This document shows, piece by piece, positions 27,574-35,369 of a DNA stretch of 64,000 nucleotides. A program made the translations under genes and the position numbers. The notes under the pieces are model-generated. The model made no database searches. It saw nothing but the letters and a program-made list of their open reading frames with translations, and was not told the DNA's origin. How positions within the stretch are numbered: the first letter of the stretch is position 1; each line of letters starts with the position of its first letter. Source of the DNA: CAVXXD01 sp963765625 (lineage in GTDB: Bacteria > Actinomycetota > Geothermincolia > Geothermincolales > Geothermincolaceae); assembly GCA_963765625.1 (NCBI GenBank), contig CAVXXD010000012.1, positions 418,085-482,084 on the forward strand, given 5' to 3'.

Positions 27574-28809
27574 CTAGACATGCTTGTCTCCGGCCGCCCG
27601 GGCCAGGCGACGGCCCTTCCAGTCGGTGCGGCCAGCAAGCGTCGATAGTAGTGACAGCGCGGCGACGGCTTCGGTGACGAGTATGATAAGTGGATAGATC
27701 AAAGGCAGGTAAGCTGGAAGCCGTGTCCGCTTGCAGACCACAGCCCACAAGAGCATCGAGAGACCGATGGCGGCGGCAGCCAGCAGCGCCGAGGCGCCCG
27801 GCACCGGCACGCCTAGAAAGCCGAGGGCCAGCAGCAGGGGCGGCTCCAGGAAGACCACTGCCAACCAGAGCCAAATGGGAACGTAGAGCAGAACATTGTA
27901 GTCGAAGCCGGCGAAAAGGCTTTTGCCAAAACCGGCCGCTGCCTCGCCGAGGCTGCGGTACATCCGGCAATGGATGAAGCGGGTGGCATCGCACATCCGC
28001 CAGCGCAGGCCCCGGGAGACGAAGAGTCGGGCCAAGGCCAGGTCGTCGGCGGCATGGCTGCGCACCGCAGTGTGTCCACCCACCTGCTCGTAGGCCTGGC
28101 GCCGGAATAGCATGAGCTGGCCCACCGCGGCCGACAACATGGGAACCCTAAGCTTGTAGGCCAGGGCTAGGGGAAGGAAGGACATGAGCGACCACGCCAT
28201 GATGGGCACTGTGAGCTTCTCGCCCCAAGACACAACCTCTTCTTTCACTAGGCCGGAAAGCAGATCGACCTCTTCCGCCTGCATGGCTGCGATGGCGGCT
28301 CGGAGGGTTTGCGGCGCGTGCCTGGTGTCGGCATCCGTGAAGAGCAGATAGTCGCCATCAGCACCCTGGGCCAACTGATGGCAAGCCCAGTGCTTCCCCA
28401 GCCAGCCGGCAGGGAGGGGCCGGCCCCGTAACACCTGGAGTCGCCGGTCATCCTGCGACATGCCGACCAGAATCTCCCAGGTGCCGTCGGAGGAATCGTC
28501 ATCAATCGCCAGAACCTGGAAGTCGGGATAGTCTTGGGCCAGCAACGATCGGAGGCAAGATCCGATGTTGCGTTCCTCGTTTCGAGCCGGCACGAGGACA
28601 GAAACACGCGGCCAACTGCGGGAAGATGCGTCCGGGCGCAGCCTGCGCAGACTGCGAAGGTTCCAAAAGGCGATGAGCAGGAGCACGGCCACGAAGCCGC
28701 ACAGCGAGGCCTGGTGCCAGATGACTTCGCTCAACGCTGTCTCCCAAGGGCCTTGATCACCCACGAACGCAGCCGCGGCGGACGACGCAGCTGCTGGCGA
28801 TGGGTCCAC
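27574..28809 (-). CDS. Membrane GT2 glycosyltransferase (CrtQ/HpnB-like)
   Basis: An intact frame of up to 411 residues. A first transmembrane helix (CGFVAVLLLIAFWNL) precedes a GT2 domain with RVSVLVPARNEERNIGSCL, VLAIDDDSSDGTWEIL, the DxD motif LLFTDADTRH, and the acceptor motif HAADDLALARLF. Three or four C-terminal helices follow. The order matches glycosyltransferases of carotenoid and hopanoid pathways, which act at the cytoplasmic face. With a desaturase-like gene and an acyltransferase next door, a role in glycosylated or acylated carotenoid synthesis is plausible. The frame overlaps plsY by 79 bp, so the real start may be shorter. Confidence 0.75.
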   Translation of the reverse strand: MDPSPAAASSAAAAFVGDQGPWETALSEVIWHQASLCGFVAVLLLIAFWNLRSLRRLRPDASSRSWPRVSVLVPARNEERNIGSCLRSLLAQDYPDFQVLAIDDDSSDGTWEILVGMSQDDRRLQVLRGRPLPAGWLGKHWACHQLAQGADGDYLLFTDADTRHAPQTLRAAIAAMQAEEVDLLSGLVKEEVVSWGEKLTVPIMAWSLMSFLPLALAYKLRVPMLSAAVGQLMLFRRQAYEQVGGHTAVRSHAADDLALARLFVSRGLRWRMCDATRFIHCRMYRSLGEAAAGFGKSLFAGFDYNVLLYVPIWLWLAVVFLEPPLLLALGFLGVPVPGASALLAAAAIGLSMLLWAVVCKRTRLPAYLPLIYPLIILVTEAVAALSLLSTLAGRTDWKGRRLARAAGDKHV

Positions 28810-29345
28810 ACCAGTAGGATGGCCTGACCGGCCAGCACGCTGAGGAGCAGTGGGTCAGGCCCCCCAATCAGCAGCACGGCCAGCAGGCCCGCCAAGGTTA
28901 GAACCACGGCCCATCCTGAATTGTCAAGGAGAAGGCCCCAGAAACCCACCATGAGCACCGCCGGAACGGAGAGCCGCCAAAACGTCAGGCCGATCCAAGT
29001 TCCGAGGGCACTGGCCAGGGCCTTACCGCCGCGGAATCCGAGGAACGGCGAGAAGGCGTGGCCCAGCATCGGGGACAGGGCGATCAGAAGCATCGGCAGG
29101 TCGCGCCAGCCCGCGTTGAAGTAGGCCAGGCCCACGGGCACGGCGGCTTTGCTGATGTCCAGCATCATGACAGCGAGCCCCAGCATCCAGGAACCCGACC
29201 TGACCACGTTGGCCGTGCCGGGGTTGCCGTCACCTGAGCGCCGAATGTCGCTGCGCAGGAAGATGCGCCCCAGCCACACCGAGAAGGGTATTGCCCCCGA
29301 TAGGGAGCCAAGGGCAACCCATAGCAGCACGGAGAACCACGACAT
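28731..29345 (-). CDS. plsY: PlsY-type glycerol-3-phosphate acyltransferase
   Basis: A 204-residue membrane protein matching PlsY, which moves an acyl group from acyl-phosphate to glycerol-3-phosphate. Family motifs are intact: SGAIPFSVWLGR, DIRRSGDGNPGTANVVRSG (motif 1), GHAFSPFLGFRGGKALAS (motif 2) and a C-terminal basic tail. The start is GTG 29,348 or ATG 29,345. It sits between heliorhodopsin and GT2 genes; this may be a housekeeping lipid gene or one serving the neighbouring pathway. It is among the few block B genes with no frameshift. Confidence 0.85.
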   Translation of the reverse strand: MSWFSVLLWVALGSLSGAIPFSVWLGRIFLRSDIRRSGDGNPGTANVVRSGSWMLGLAVMMLDISKAAVPVGLAYFNAGWRDLPMLLIALSPMLGHAFSPFLGFRGGKALASALGTWIGLTFWRLSVPAVLMVGFWGLLLDNSGWAVVLTLAGLLAVLLIGGPDPLLLSVLAGQAILLVWTHRQQLRRPPRLRSWVIKALGRQR

Positions 29346-29412
29346 CACGGTCTCTCTCGCTGAAGGATAGCGTCACCGTCGGCGCGGCGGTAGGCACGCC
29401 AGACGTCACGCT

Positions 29413-30223
29413 CTAGACGGGCGCCAGCGTGCCGGTCAAGATCAGCCAGCACAGCACGGTCTTGGCCGACAGACTCAGGATGATGTAGACCCGTTCCCCA
29501 AAGAGATAGTCCTTCCAGCGGCCCCACCTTCTTGTACTGCAGCACCATGTTGATGGCAAAGATGTTGAAGAAGACGAACAGCGTGGGCACGATGGCATAG
29601 ACGAAGGCCGGCGGCTTGGCGTCGCCGGAGGAGACCGCGCCCACAAAGTAGAGCATGATCACGATCCAGGGGACGATGCCGGCGATGCAGCCATAGATGA
29701 AGGCGGTCCAGTCCGTCTTGTCGGTGTGCTGGTTGTGCAACTCCATCATGATGCCGAACAGGTTCATCGTGGCATTGAGACGCGAAGATCAGGATGAGCG
29801 CGCCCAGGTCCCAGAGGCCGATGAGCATGCCGATGAGCACGATCATCAGCGAGGAACTCAGGGCATACTCGTAGAAGCGGATGGGGTTCATGCCCTTCTT
29901 CAGGTTCTGCACGTAGCGCCCGTAGCCGATCGGTGGACAGGTAAAAGTGGGCCACGGCCGAGATGAGCAGGAAAGCAGGCCACCGCCGGCCCAAAGCGCA
30001 GGTTGAGGAAGAGCTGGGGGTTCGGTTTCAGAGAGCGGGTCGCGACATCGAAGCTGAGATAGTTGGTGAAGATGGGGTAGGTCGTGGCATTGCTGACGAC
30101 GATCATGAAGATGCCCTGGATGAGATGCAGGAAGCCCATGATCAGGTTGAAGCGACGAAGCCCCGCGTATCTGCTATCAGTCGCGCTGACCGTGCCGGAC
30201 GACCTGATGCCTTCTCTTGCCAT
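29413..30223 (-). CDS. Heliorhodopsin, about four frameshifts
   Basis: Patching frames gives about 270 residues, the normal heliorhodopsin length. Helix A reads LRRFNLIMGFLHLIQGIFMI. Later come NPIRFYEYALSSSLMIVLIG (helix C), NLFGIMMELHNQ, DWTAFIYGCIAGIVPWIVIM, AFVYAIVPTLFVFFNIFAIN and VLQYKKVG. The helix G segment ERVYIILSLSAKTVLCW contains the Schiff-base lysine (SAKT), so it should bind retinal. Heliorhodopsins are light-sensing membrane proteins with inverted topology. The ATG at 30,223 has AGGGGAGA 7 nt upstream; the stop is at 29,413. Frame changes lie near 29,990, 29,935, 29,775 and 29,510. Confidence 0.85.
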
Positions 30224-30888
30224 TGTGATGTCTCCCCTTTCTTGCACCCCGATTGCGCGGTCCGAGGAACCTCACGACGGCCGCGCCTTCCAGCCAAACC
30301 TGGTGCGGGAGCAGTCGCGTGGACGAACATTCGTGTGGAAGTATACCACGTTTCGCCGGACGCAACAATGGGGCGAATTGCCTCACCAGGAATCTTACTT
30401 TGGAGGGGTCGTTGCTTCATGTAGGAATCTTACCCGGCGTTTCTCCCCGCGTCTTCGAAGAGGGGTTCGCAGTCTTGCTTGACCGCGAGTGGGTTCAGAA
30501 TCAGGTACAGCCAGGTGAGTCCGGCCTTGCGTTCTGGCGTAACATCTGGTGAGTTGTTGAGGCCATGGCGCCGCTTCCTGCCTGCGTGTCTCGCTTCTCG
30601 AAGAGTGCCTTCCTGGCCATGTGGCAGGGTGCGGTGGGGGAAAGGGCGACGCCGGATTGGTGGATCCGGGGATAACCACGTTCGTCTTTCCTGTAATGAG
30701 CCGCGCCGGGCTCCGGCAGTCACGGGAACAGCGCGCCTGTCAGACTATCCTGTGTCGGCGCGTACACACCGATAGAGTCTGGCGTTGCCCAGCGCTACAG
30801 TCTACTGATTCTTCGTTGCAGGCGTGCGGGTCCTGCCGGCCAGGCGAGCTGTTGCGCGACATTACGCAACACCGCGCACCAGAATGCA
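30224..30888. other. Region without recognised gene upstream of heliorhodopsin
   Basis: About 665 bp. A minus-strand frame around 30,430-30,723 includes NNSPDVTPERKAGLTWLYLI and LAVKQDCEPLFEDAG, which look protein-like, but I cannot assign them and the surroundings are shifted. No tRNA found. Confidence 0.3.
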
Positions 30889-30915
30889 ACAAAACGCCCT
30901 TGACGGGCGTTTTGT
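30889..30915. terminator. Bidirectional hairpin overlapping a promoter
   Basis: A perfect 11-bp stem ACAAAACGCCC (30,889-30,899) with GGGCGTTTTGT (30,905-30,915), loop TTGAC. The loop and right arm are also the -35 region of the next promoter. Confidence 0.65.
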
Positions 30916-30928
30916 CGTGTGGTATACT
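30900..30928 (+). promoter_or_regulatory. Strong sigma-70 promoter of the tRNA-Gly transcript
   Basis: TTGACG (30,900-30,905), 17-bp spacer, TATACT (30,923-30,928). It is 90 bp upstream of the tRNA-Gly start and the best promoter match in the region. Confidence 0.65.
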
Positions 30929-31017
30929 CTCAGTGGTGCCGATCCCTGGGGACATTCTGCCTCGTCGCGCCAGTGGCGCAGCGACGAGATGCCTGGCTCA
31001 AGGAAGGCACTCTGTAC

Positions 31018-31056
31018 GCGGGTGTAGCTCAGTTGGTAGAGCGTCTGCCTTCCAAG
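31018..31056 (+). other. 5' half of tRNA-Gly(TCC), broken at the anticodon arm
   Basis: The sequence starts as a perfect tRNA: acceptor GCGGGTG, D-arm AGCTCAGTTGGTAGAGC, anticodon stem and loop GTCTGCCTTCCAAG (anticodon TCC). At 31,057 it changes to AGATACTACC, and no T-arm or matching acceptor strand follows. An integrase gene begins 170 bp later, so this is probably the end of an element integrated at the anticodon loop, or a joint between two sequences. Confidence 0.7.
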
Positions 31057-31176
31057 AGATACTACCCCAAACCCCCCTCTTTCGGCAATATCCCCTCTGG
31101 GACATTCTTCTTTTCCACCCGGGACGCGACACCTCGCACCACATCGCATCAACGAGCGACGCCACGCGACACTTCG

Positions 31177-31205
31177 TTGACCTTGGGGAGAATACCAACT
31201 ACAAT
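31177..31205 (+). promoter_or_regulatory. Promoter of the second integrase
   Basis: TTGACC (31,177-31,182), 17-bp spacer, TACAAT (31,200-31,205), 24 bp before the integrase ATG, which has AGGAGG upstream. Confidence 0.6.
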
Positions 31206-31229
31206 TCACTGTAGCTAGGAGGTTCTCCC

Positions 31230-32251
31230 ATGTCCAAAGACAGCACCCCGCTCAGCGCCTACTTCGACCTCTACCAGCTTGCCCTCTCCTACGAGGGCAA
31301 GAGCCCCAAGACCCTGGCCACCTACCTGGCCAACCTCCATCAGTTCGCTCGCCACCTGGAGTCCAAGGCCGGACGTCCGGCTGTCCCCTGGCCTACCCGC
31401 GGCTAGGGCAGGCTGTCCGACTTCACCCCGGACGCGGTCATGGACTACATCGCCGTCCGGAAGCAGGAGCCGAAGTACGTCGGACACCCCTTCTCCAAGC
31501 TCAGCCACGAACCGATCAGCCCCTTCAGCCTGGACCAGTACGTGCGAACCCTGAAGGGCTTCGCCACCTGGCTGCGCGAGAAGCGGCACACCCGCTCCAA
31601 CGTGCTCAAGGATCTGCAGCGGCCGAAGCTGCCGAAGCCGGTGATCGAGCCGCTTACCGAGGCCGAGATCCGGCGGGTGTTCGCCACCATCGATACGAGA
31701 ACGCCCCACGGCGCCCGGAACTATGCGATCGTGCTGCTCTTCCTGGACACGGGCTTGCGCTGCGGCGAGCTGTGCGGGCTGAAGCTCGAGGATGCGCATC
31801 TTGAGGGGAAGCACTGCTACGTCAAGGTGATGGGCAAGGGCCAGAAGGAACGCATCGTGTACGTGGGCCGGCGGACCCACGAGGCCCTGCTCACCTACCG
31901 CACCTTCGTGCGCCCTCGGCACGCCAGGAACGAGACCGTGACCAGCTTCTTCCTCAGCCAGGAAGGACGCACCCTGACGCTCGGCGCCGTCCAGCAGATG
32001 ATGCACGACCTGGAGGCAGCCGCGGCGTGCCGCGGATGCATCCCCACCTTCTTCGCCACACGTCGGCCACGCAGTACCTGGTGAACGGCGGCGATGCTAT
32101 CAGCCTGCAGCACCGCCTGGGGCACTCTGGGTTGGAGATGACCAACCGCTACATTCACTTCGCCTCCGCCGAGTTGGCCGCGATCCAGGAGCGGGTGGCG
32201 CCTATGGACAAGCTGGAGATCAAGCCGATGCGCGTGCCGAGGAGGAAGTAG
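31230..32251 (+). CDS. Tyrosine recombinase XerC/D-like, with premature TAG and a frameshift
   Basis: About 335 residues if repaired. The N-terminal SAM-like domain (YQLALSYEGKSPKTLATYL) is broken by an in-frame TAG at 31,404-31,406. The frame goes on as RLSDFTPDAVMDYIAVRK, then the catalytic domain: TGLRCGELCGL (Arg I), KVMGKGQKERIVYVG (beta-hairpin Lys). After a frame change near 32,030 come HLLRHTSATQYL (HxxR) and LGHSGLEMTNRYIHF (His, Tyr). The ATG at 31,230 has AGGAGG 7 nt upstream. It follows the broken tRNA-Gly and probably catalysed that integration. Confidence 0.8.
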
Positions 32252-32465
32252 GAAGAGGCGCCCGGTCGCTACATCGTCGTTGAGGCTCATTTTTACGAAC
32301 AGCGATTCCAGTCAGGGCCTTGCGAGAGTACTCGAGATCTGATTCACCTCCGGCAAGGCGGAGCGGCCGAGAAAAGCAGAGGAGCTAACTGGCGCGGTCG
32401 CGATCCGATGACGATGCCATGCCTCAGCACAGCCGATAACTTTCGGGATGCGGTCTCGATCCTGT

Positions 32466-35366
32466 TCACTGCGCCCTACGTAGCAGGAATCGTGTGGCCG
32501 GGTCGCCGAGCAGCGTGAATGTATCCAGCAAATCCAGGTGCAGGCCGCGGGCAGCCAGCGCCAGCTTGCCCGCCAGGGCTGCCTCCCCCACCGTGAGGAC
32601 GCCATCCCGGAACACCGCGCCGAAGAAGCCCTTGTCCAGCCAATCGTGGCCGGTACCCACACCCAGGCCGGTCGGTCCCCACGCGGCCACGGCGCCGCCG
32701 CCGCCGGGCAGGTTAACCAGTGCCTTGTCCAGGGTCGGTTCCGGCCGCTGAAAGGCGCCGGTGAAGCAGGTCATCTCCACCAAAACGGGCAGGCGGCCAG
32801 CGTTCGCCAGCGAGGGCACGGTGTCCAGACTAGACAGGTTGTCGGTGGCCCACTGCCGCCACGAGGAGTGGCCCATGAACTGGTAGAGGAAGGCGCCGGC
32901 CTGCCAGGCATCCAGCGTGGCCTGACGCGTGGCCGTTACGGTGTCACCACCCAGATACGGAATCTGGTTCGCCGAGTAAGGAGTCGTGATATAGACGCTG
33001 GCCATGGCCGCGGACAAGGCCGGGAAGTCGCCCGCGTCGTCGGCCTTGTCTGCCACCAGCGTCACGGTGCTCCCCCAGTCGCCCGTGGGCGGCGCCTTCT
33101 CATAGCCGACGATCTTCTGCACGACGGTTTGCGTCTCGGTCACGGTCCGGACGGCCAGGCGGCCGATGAGCACGTCTGGTAGTAGATCATTCCCGTCCAG
33201 GGTGGCATACCGGTTATCCGCGGCCACCTCGCCAGCCCAGGGGTCCACGTCGGCCAGGTAGGGCGGCAGGTAGGTCGGCGGCGAATCGGCCCGGTAGCGC
33301 CGCGGATCGAAGCTGCCATCGCCCACCAGGAGCACGTAGGCGGGCCGGGGGGACCAGTTGGCGTAGGCATCCCCCAGGAAGGCGCGGATGGCCTGGGGGT
33401 CTACGCGCCCCTGCCCGTAAGTATCATAGATACCCTGCAGGCTGGCCACGGTGACGGTGAACCCCTGGCTCTGGCGCAACGCCACCAGCGGGGCCAGGGC
33501 AGGCGCGAAATCAGGGTAACTGACGATCAGGTAGCCGGCGCCCGTCGTTCCGCCGGCCACTGCTGCCACTGGCGTGCGCACCACCGCCGGTGGCAGCACC
33601 CTGCCGGTGATCTCGTAACGATGGTAGCCCCCTTCCGGCGGATCGCCAATTGTGACCGTCTGACCCGCCACCTGAACGCCTGTCAGCCGCCGCGGACGCA
33701 GCGGATCCGTCACGTCCAGCGCCACGTACGGTCCCGGCGCCACCAGCGAGACCGTGTAGGCGCGGGCCGCAGCGCCGCCCGGGGTGCTGCCCCGGGCCAC
33801 CAGCGGCAGGTAGACTTGGAACGGACCGCCGGGCGCCGCACCCGAAGCCGGCCCCGTGCCGAAGGCCAGAGACTCCCCAGCGGCTCCCTGACCCCGGACG
33901 AACTGAAGCTCTAGCGCATCCAGGTAGGCGCCCTCCAATTCCACGCCGGGCAGGCCGGGGAGGGAGAGGGTCACCAGGTTCTGACCTGCCACGAGGACGC
34001 CAGGCGGGATGTTCAGCGTGGCCGTGATGTCCTGCTTACCGTCCCACACGGACTCGCCCAGGGGATGCCCGTTCACTGCCACAGCCACCCGGTGATCAGG
34101 GCCGGCAGTTGCGGCAGTATAGCCGAGAAGCCAGACCGTAAGCATCGCCGCCTGGTTCGGGGCGGCCGAGGGCGCACCGATGGAAAAGGTCGCCGTGGGG
34201 TTCCCGGGCTCGCGCAGGTCGGCCCAGGTCCAGCGGTCGCCATCGCGGCCGGCGGGCTGGTGGCCGCAGAAGCAGTCGGGCATATAGATGGCGTTCTGCT
34301 CGGCCAGCGTCACCGTCCAGGGGAGACCGGCGGGCAAGCCGGTAGGACTGGCAGCTTGAGTACCCATGCGCAGGCCGGGTACGACGTCCGCCACCAGCCG
34401 CAGGGTGTCGGTGGTTGTCCAGCGGCTAAAACGAGGCTCTGTATAGAAGAGCAGCGCTTCGCCTGACTCGAAGAGGCTGTCATCATCGCCCTGCCAGCCA
34501 TAGGCGATCTCATCCAGACCATGAAACAGCCGCAGCTTGTGAGGGTCGCCTCCGGCCATGCCCAAGGGCGCCAGTGTCTCGTAGGGAAGGCTGTACACAC
34601 CCGTGGCCGTGATCTCCACAAACACGGAGGGCAGTGTTTGGACAACCGGTTGGATCAGGGGGTTAGGGGAAGCAACCGACTCGAGCCCCGGCGCCACGTC
34701 CGCCGGATTGAGCACTGCCCGGCGCAAGACGTCCAGCACGGGGTCTGCCCCCCCTGCTACTGGACCTGAAGGCGCCGGCGCCGAAACGCGTCCCTCCCAA
34801 TCCACCGCCACGGTCAGGCCGCGAATCAGCCGCAAGCCTTCCGCCCTGGGCAGGGCGGGGTAGAGCAGAAGCCTGATCAGCCGAACGCCCCGGACCACGC
34901 CCACGTTCTCGATCGATGCGGCCTGGGATGGGGACGATCCCGCAGCCTCGGGGGCAGGCGCGAATGCGCCACCCACCAGACGCCCTCCAGCATCCCGCAC
35001 CACGCCATCGGGACGCGGTGACAGCGCCAGGCTCGCCGTGGAGGGCACGGCATCCTCGTTGATGGAAAGGATGCGCAGCCGGGGGGTCGCGCCGGGGGGA
35101 ACCGCCAGCATGGCGGCAACGAAGGGCAACTGGGGGCTGCCCGGCTGTGTGGTGCGAGGCAAGTCGCCGACGCGCAGGGCCTGCGAGCCGTCTGGCAGGC
35201 TGAGCACCTCCACTGGCGGCGCAACCCAGGACAACGTAATGCCGGCCGGACCCGACCCTGTCACCTGAAGGCCCGGAGTCGCGCCGGCCGATATAGCCGT
35301 GTTGGCCGGCCCGATCATCAGGCCGGCCAACAGCGAGACAAGCGTGAGAATGTTGATGCAGCGCAT
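32466..35366 (-). CDS. Gingipain-like C25 cysteine peptidase, secreted
   Basis: An intact 966-residue frame with a signal peptide (LTLVSLLAGLMIGPANTA). The first 550 residues are beta-rich and include VYLPLVARGSTPG, a Chloroflexota-type LPLV motif. The C25 domain follows: GYLIVSYPDFAPALAPLVAL, YVLLVGDGSFDPRRY and LPDVLIGRLAVRT. The probable catalytic His is in YQFMGHSSWRQW and the Cys in VLVEMTCFTGAF. C25 peptidases cleave after Arg or Lys in known members; specificity here is unknown. It starts 3 nt after the DUF11 gene stop, so the two are co-translated. Confidence 0.85.
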   Translation of the reverse strand: MRCINILTLVSLLAGLMIGPANTAISAGATPGLQVTGSGPAGITLSWVAPPVEVLSLPDGSQALRVGDLPRTTQPGSPQLPFVAAMLAVPPGATPRLRILSINEDAVPSTASLALSPRPDGVVRDAGGRLVGGAFAPAPEAAGSSPSQAASIENVGVVRGVRLIRLLLYPALPRAEGLRLIRGLTVAVDWEGRVSAPAPSGPVAGGADPVLDVLRRAVLNPADVAPGLESVASPNPLIQPVVQTLPSVFVEITATGVYSLPYETLAPLGMAGGDPHKLRLFHGLDEIAYGWQGDDDSLFESGEALLFYTEPRFSRWTTTDTLRLVADVVPGLRMGTQAASPTGLPAGLPWTVTLAEQNAIYMPDCFCGHQPAGRDGDRWTWADLREPGNPTATFSIGAPSAAPNQAAMLTVWLLGYTAATAGPDHRVAVAVNGHPLGESVWDGKQDITATLNIPPGVLVAGQNLVTLSLPGLPGVELEGAYLDALELQFVRGQGAAGESLAFGTGPASGAAPGGPFQVYLPLVARGSTPGGAAARAYTVSLVAPGPYVALDVTDPLRPRRLTGVQVAGQTVTIGDPPEGGYHRYEITGRVLPPAVVRTPVAAVAGGTTGAGYLIVSYPDFAPALAPLVALRQSQGFTVTVASLQGIYDTYGQGRVDPQAIRAFLGDAYANWSPRPAYVLLVGDGSFDPRRYRADSPPTYLPPYLADVDPWAGEVAADNRYATLDGNDLLPDVLIGRLAVRTVTETQTVVQKIVGYEKAPPTGDWGSTVTLVADKADDAGDFPALSAAMASVYITTPYSANQIPYLGGDTVTATRQATLDAWQAGAFLYQFMGHSSWRQWATDNLSSLDTVPSLANAGRLPVLVEMTCFTGAFQRPEPTLDKALVNLPGGGGAVAAWGPTGLGVGTGHDWLDKGFFGAVFRDGVLTVGEAALAGKLALAARGLHLDLLDTFTLLGDPATRFLLRRAQ

Positions 35367-35369
35367 AAG

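Noticed and set aside
31404..31406. TAG read as a recoded amino acid in the integrase
   Set aside because: No insertion-element signal or amber suppressor is seen, and surrounding residues are also unlike the family, so paired indels or a nonsense change are simpler.
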